Source: Sulfuricella sp. (lineage in GTDB: Bacteria; Pseudomonadota; Gammaproteobacteria; Burkholderiales; Sulfuricellaceae). From it: DNA of 64,000 bases. The notes under the pieces are model-generated. The model worked only from the letters and a program-made list of their open reading frames with translations, did not search any database and was not told the origin of the DNA. The translations under genes and the position numbers were made by a program. The stretch lies in assembly GCA_023266195.1 (NCBI GenBank), contig JAHFRP010000002.1:90779-154778 (forward strand), in the 5' to 3' direction. This document shows positions 62,137 to 64,000 of the stretch, one piece after another (within the stretch, counting starts at the first letter, position 1; every line of letters begins with the position of its first letter).

Positions 62137-63918
62137 TCAGGCGGCGTCCACATTCAATTGCAGCCACAACTCCAGCAGCGCCATGTGCCAGAGCTTGCTG
62201 CCCTGGATGCGGGTGAAGTGGGCCTCCGGTTCGGCCAGCAGCTTTTCCACATAGGGGCGCTGGAACAGGCCGCGCTTGACGCAGGCGTCGGAGCGCAGGA
62301 TGTCCCGCATGAATTCGAGGAAATCCGCGCGCACGTATTTCAGCGCCGGCACCGGGAAGTAACCCTTGGGCCGGTCGATCACCGCGTCGGGGATCAATCC
62401 GCGCGCGATCGCCTTGAGCGGGAACTTACCGCCTTCCTTGAGCCTGAGCTGCGGCGGCATTTTTGCGGCCAGTTCGACCAGTTCGTGGTCGAGGAAGGGT
62501 ACGCGCGCCTCCAGACCCCATGCCATAGTCATGTTGTCCACCCGCTTGACCGGGTCGTCCACGATCAGGGTAGTGGCGTCGAACCTGAGCACCTGGTCGA
62601 GGAAGGTGTCGGCGCGGGGCTTGGCGAGCTCGCGGGCGACCAGTTCGGAGGTGACATCCGGCACGTGGTAGGCGGGGGTGACGGTTTCCAGGTATTCGGC
62701 GTGGTCGCGGTCGAAATAGTGGGAGCTGAAGCGGTCGAGCGGCGCGCCCGCCGCGTCTTCCATGCGCGGATACCAGAAATAGCCGCCGAACACCTCGTCC
62801 GCGCCTTGACCGGAGAGCACCACTTTGACTTCCTTCGACACCCGTTCGCCGAGCAGGTAAAACGCGATCGCATCCTGGCCGACCATCGGCTCGGCCATGT
62901 TGAGCACGGCTTCTGGCAGGCGTTTCAGCACTTCGGCGTTGGGGATGAGAAACTTGTGGTGGCGGGTGTGGAAGCGCTCCGCCACCTGGTCCGAGAACTC
63001 GAATTCGTCAGCCTTTTCCGCGCCTTCGCCGACATCCTCGAAGCCCACCGAGAAGGTGAGCAGATCGTCCACGTGGTCGGCCAGGAGCCCGACCAGCAGG
63101 CTCGAATCCAGTCCGCCGGAGAGCAGTACGCCGACCGGCACATCGGCGGCGAGGCGATGGCGCTCCACCGCTCGCGCTAGTACGGCGCGGGTGGCGCGGA
63201 GCCAGTCCTGCTCGGACAGGGCGTGTGCCGGGCGGGTGGCGTCCAGGCTCCAGTAGGTGCGCTGGGAAAGTTGGCCCATGGCGTCCAGCTTCATGACCGT
63301 GGCCGGCGGCAGCTTCTTGACCCCGTTCAGGATGGTGCGCGGAGCCGGCACCACGGCATGCAGGGTGAAATAGTGGTGCAGGGCGACCGGGTCGAGGCTG
63401 GCATCGATGCCGCCCGCGGCGAGCAGCGCCTGCACGCTTGACGCGAAGCGCAGGGATGCGCCGTCCAGCGCGTAATACAGCGGCTTGATGCCGAAGCGGT
63501 CGCGCGCCAGGAACAGGGTGGCGTGGCGCATGTCCCACACCGCGAAGGCGAACATGCCGTAGAAGCGCTCCACGCACTTCTCGCCCCAGGCATGGTAGGC
63601 CTTGAGGATGACCTCGCTGTCGCCTTCGGAGAAAAAGGCATAGCCCATTTCCGCCAGTTCGGCGCGCAGTTCCTTGTAGTTGTAGATGGTGCCGTTGAAC
63701 ACCAGGGCGAGGCGCAGTTCCTTGTCCACCATCGGCTGGTCGGCGCTGGCGGAAAGATCGATGATGGCCAGGCGCCGATGGCCGAAGGCGAGCGGACCGT
63801 CGCCGATCACGCCCTCGTGGTCGGGGCCGCGGCGGGAAAGTTTCGCCGACATCCGCCGGATGACGGCGGTGTCGGGGGAGGCGCCGTCAAACCGCAGTTC
63901 GCCGCAGATGCCGCACAT
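62137..63918 (-). CDS. N-acetylglutaminylglutamine amidotransferase (asparagine synthase-like)
   Basis: 593 residues. Class II glutaminase domain (Cys2, GPDHEG, FNGTIYN, FAFAVWD, RDRFGIKPLYYA) and an AsnB-type synthetase domain with the PP-loop SGGLDSS at 267-273. The C-terminal WGLEARVPFLDHELVEL and its close match to the NAGGN amidotransferases support synthesis of the osmolyte N-acetylglutaminylglutamine amide rather than asparagine. The partner N-acetyltransferase/ligase gene would lie beyond the window end. General AsnB function cannot be excluded. Confidence 0.8.
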   Translation of the reverse strand: MCGICGELRFDGASPDTAVIRRMSAKLSRRGPDHEGVIGDGPLAFGHRRLAIIDLSASADQPMVDKELRLALVFNGTIYNYKELRAELAEMGYAFFSEGDSEVILKAYHAWGEKCVERFYGMFAFAVWDMRHATLFLARDRFGIKPLYYALDGASLRFASSVQALLAAGGIDASLDPVALHHYFTLHAVVPAPRTILNGVKKLPPATVMKLDAMGQLSQRTYWSLDATRPAHALSEQDWLRATRAVLARAVERHRLAADVPVGVLLSGGLDSSLLVGLLADHVDDLLTFSVGFEDVGEGAEKADEFEFSDQVAERFHTRHHKFLIPNAEVLKRLPEAVLNMAEPMVGQDAIAFYLLGERVSKEVKVVLSGQGADEVFGGYFWYPRMEDAAGAPLDRFSSHYFDRDHAEYLETVTPAYHVPDVTSELVARELAKPRADTFLDQVLRFDATTLIVDDPVKRVDNMTMAWGLEARVPFLDHELVELAAKMPPQLRLKEGGKFPLKAIARGLIPDAVIDRPKGYFPVPALKYVRADFLEFMRDILRSDACVKRGLFQRPYVEKLLAEPEAHFTRIQGSKLWHMALLELWLQLNVDAA

Positions 63919-63949
63919 GGGGTCGCTAACGGGAGATGAATTCCCCCTG

Positions 63950-63994
63950 TGGGTCGGGCTTCAGCCTGACATGCACGGCCGAAGCCGTGCCCAC
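63950..63994. repeat. inverted repeat upstream of the amidotransferase
   Basis: TGTGGGTCGGGCTTC (63950-63964) and GAAGCCGTGCCCACA (63980-63994) match 13 of 15 bases. It lies in the upstream flank and may be a dispersed repeat of the same GC-rich class seen elsewhere. Confidence 0.55.
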
Positions 63995-64000
63995 ATGGAG

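Overview
The window looks like a chromosomal segment of a Gram-negative betaproteobacterium, most plausibly a Nitrosomonadales/Gallionella-Sulfuricella type organism. This rests on protein resemblance, high GC, the gene order yciO - M50 protease - trpS - lon - scpA - scpB - rluB, and the abundance of c-di-GMP genes. Species cannot be fixed from the sequence alone. No rRNA, tRNA, CRISPR array or replication origin was recognised.

Layout. 0-5.2 kb: two TPM-domain genes, a periplasmic-heme GGDEF-EAL protein and an LplT-type transporter. 5.3-13.1 kb: a LysR regulator with a small partner gene, bcp-phoH, thpR convergent with selU, selD divergent from selU (selenouridine tRNA pathway), and a two-component pair with a sensor-less kinase. 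13.1-18.9 kb: tesA divergent from the ybbA-ybbP ABC exporter, then purT and a truncated haemoglobin. 18.9-22.9 kb: a glycine-zipper protein, rhlE and typA. 22.9-24.2 kb: a small accessory patch with a Fic-domain gene, two candidate small partner genes missed by length filters, and a restriction-enzyme-like scrap. 24.25-30.2 kb: rmuC, a GGDEF-EAL gene, an ankyrin protein, slyX and a methyltransferase.

30.3-45.1 kb is an accessory, decaying region dominated by c-di-GMP turnover. It holds a Cache-like protein, a four-PAS diguanylate cyclase, a zinc-binding (CZB) GGDEF protein with a broken active site, a membrane GGDEF protein, a second heme-type GGDEF-EAL protein paralogous to the one at 1.3-3.8 kb, and a PAS/GAF/GGDEF/EAL/REC protein. 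Between them are at least five decayed pieces: a VOC gene with an internal deletion, an Fe-S metallochaperone with an in-frame TAG, a GGDEF tail, a half CZB domain, and an IS3-type orfA fragment next to remnants of an interrupted operon. Several palindromic repeat families occur here and at other gene borders.

45.2-56 kb returns to core genes: a parvulin lipoprotein, a tightly overlapping yciB-yciI-bolA run, the PHP phosphatase, yciO, the M50 protease, trpS, lon, scpA, scpB and rluB. 56.2-64 kb carries a DUF488 protein, an alpha-glucan phosphorylase, prmB, dapE with its ArsC-like neighbour, and an amidotransferase of N-acetylglutaminylglutamine amide (osmolyte) synthesis.

The most interesting candidate system is the Fic locus at 23.1-24.0 kb. 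The Fic protein shows no obvious inhibitory helix. A convergent, apparently leaderless 54-codon gene overlapping its 3' end encodes the S-x-x-x-E-G inhibitory motif typical of Fic antitoxins. The second theme is a multi-copy c-di-GMP network with two periplasmic CxxCH sensors and a zinc-type sensor, partly intact and partly decaying.
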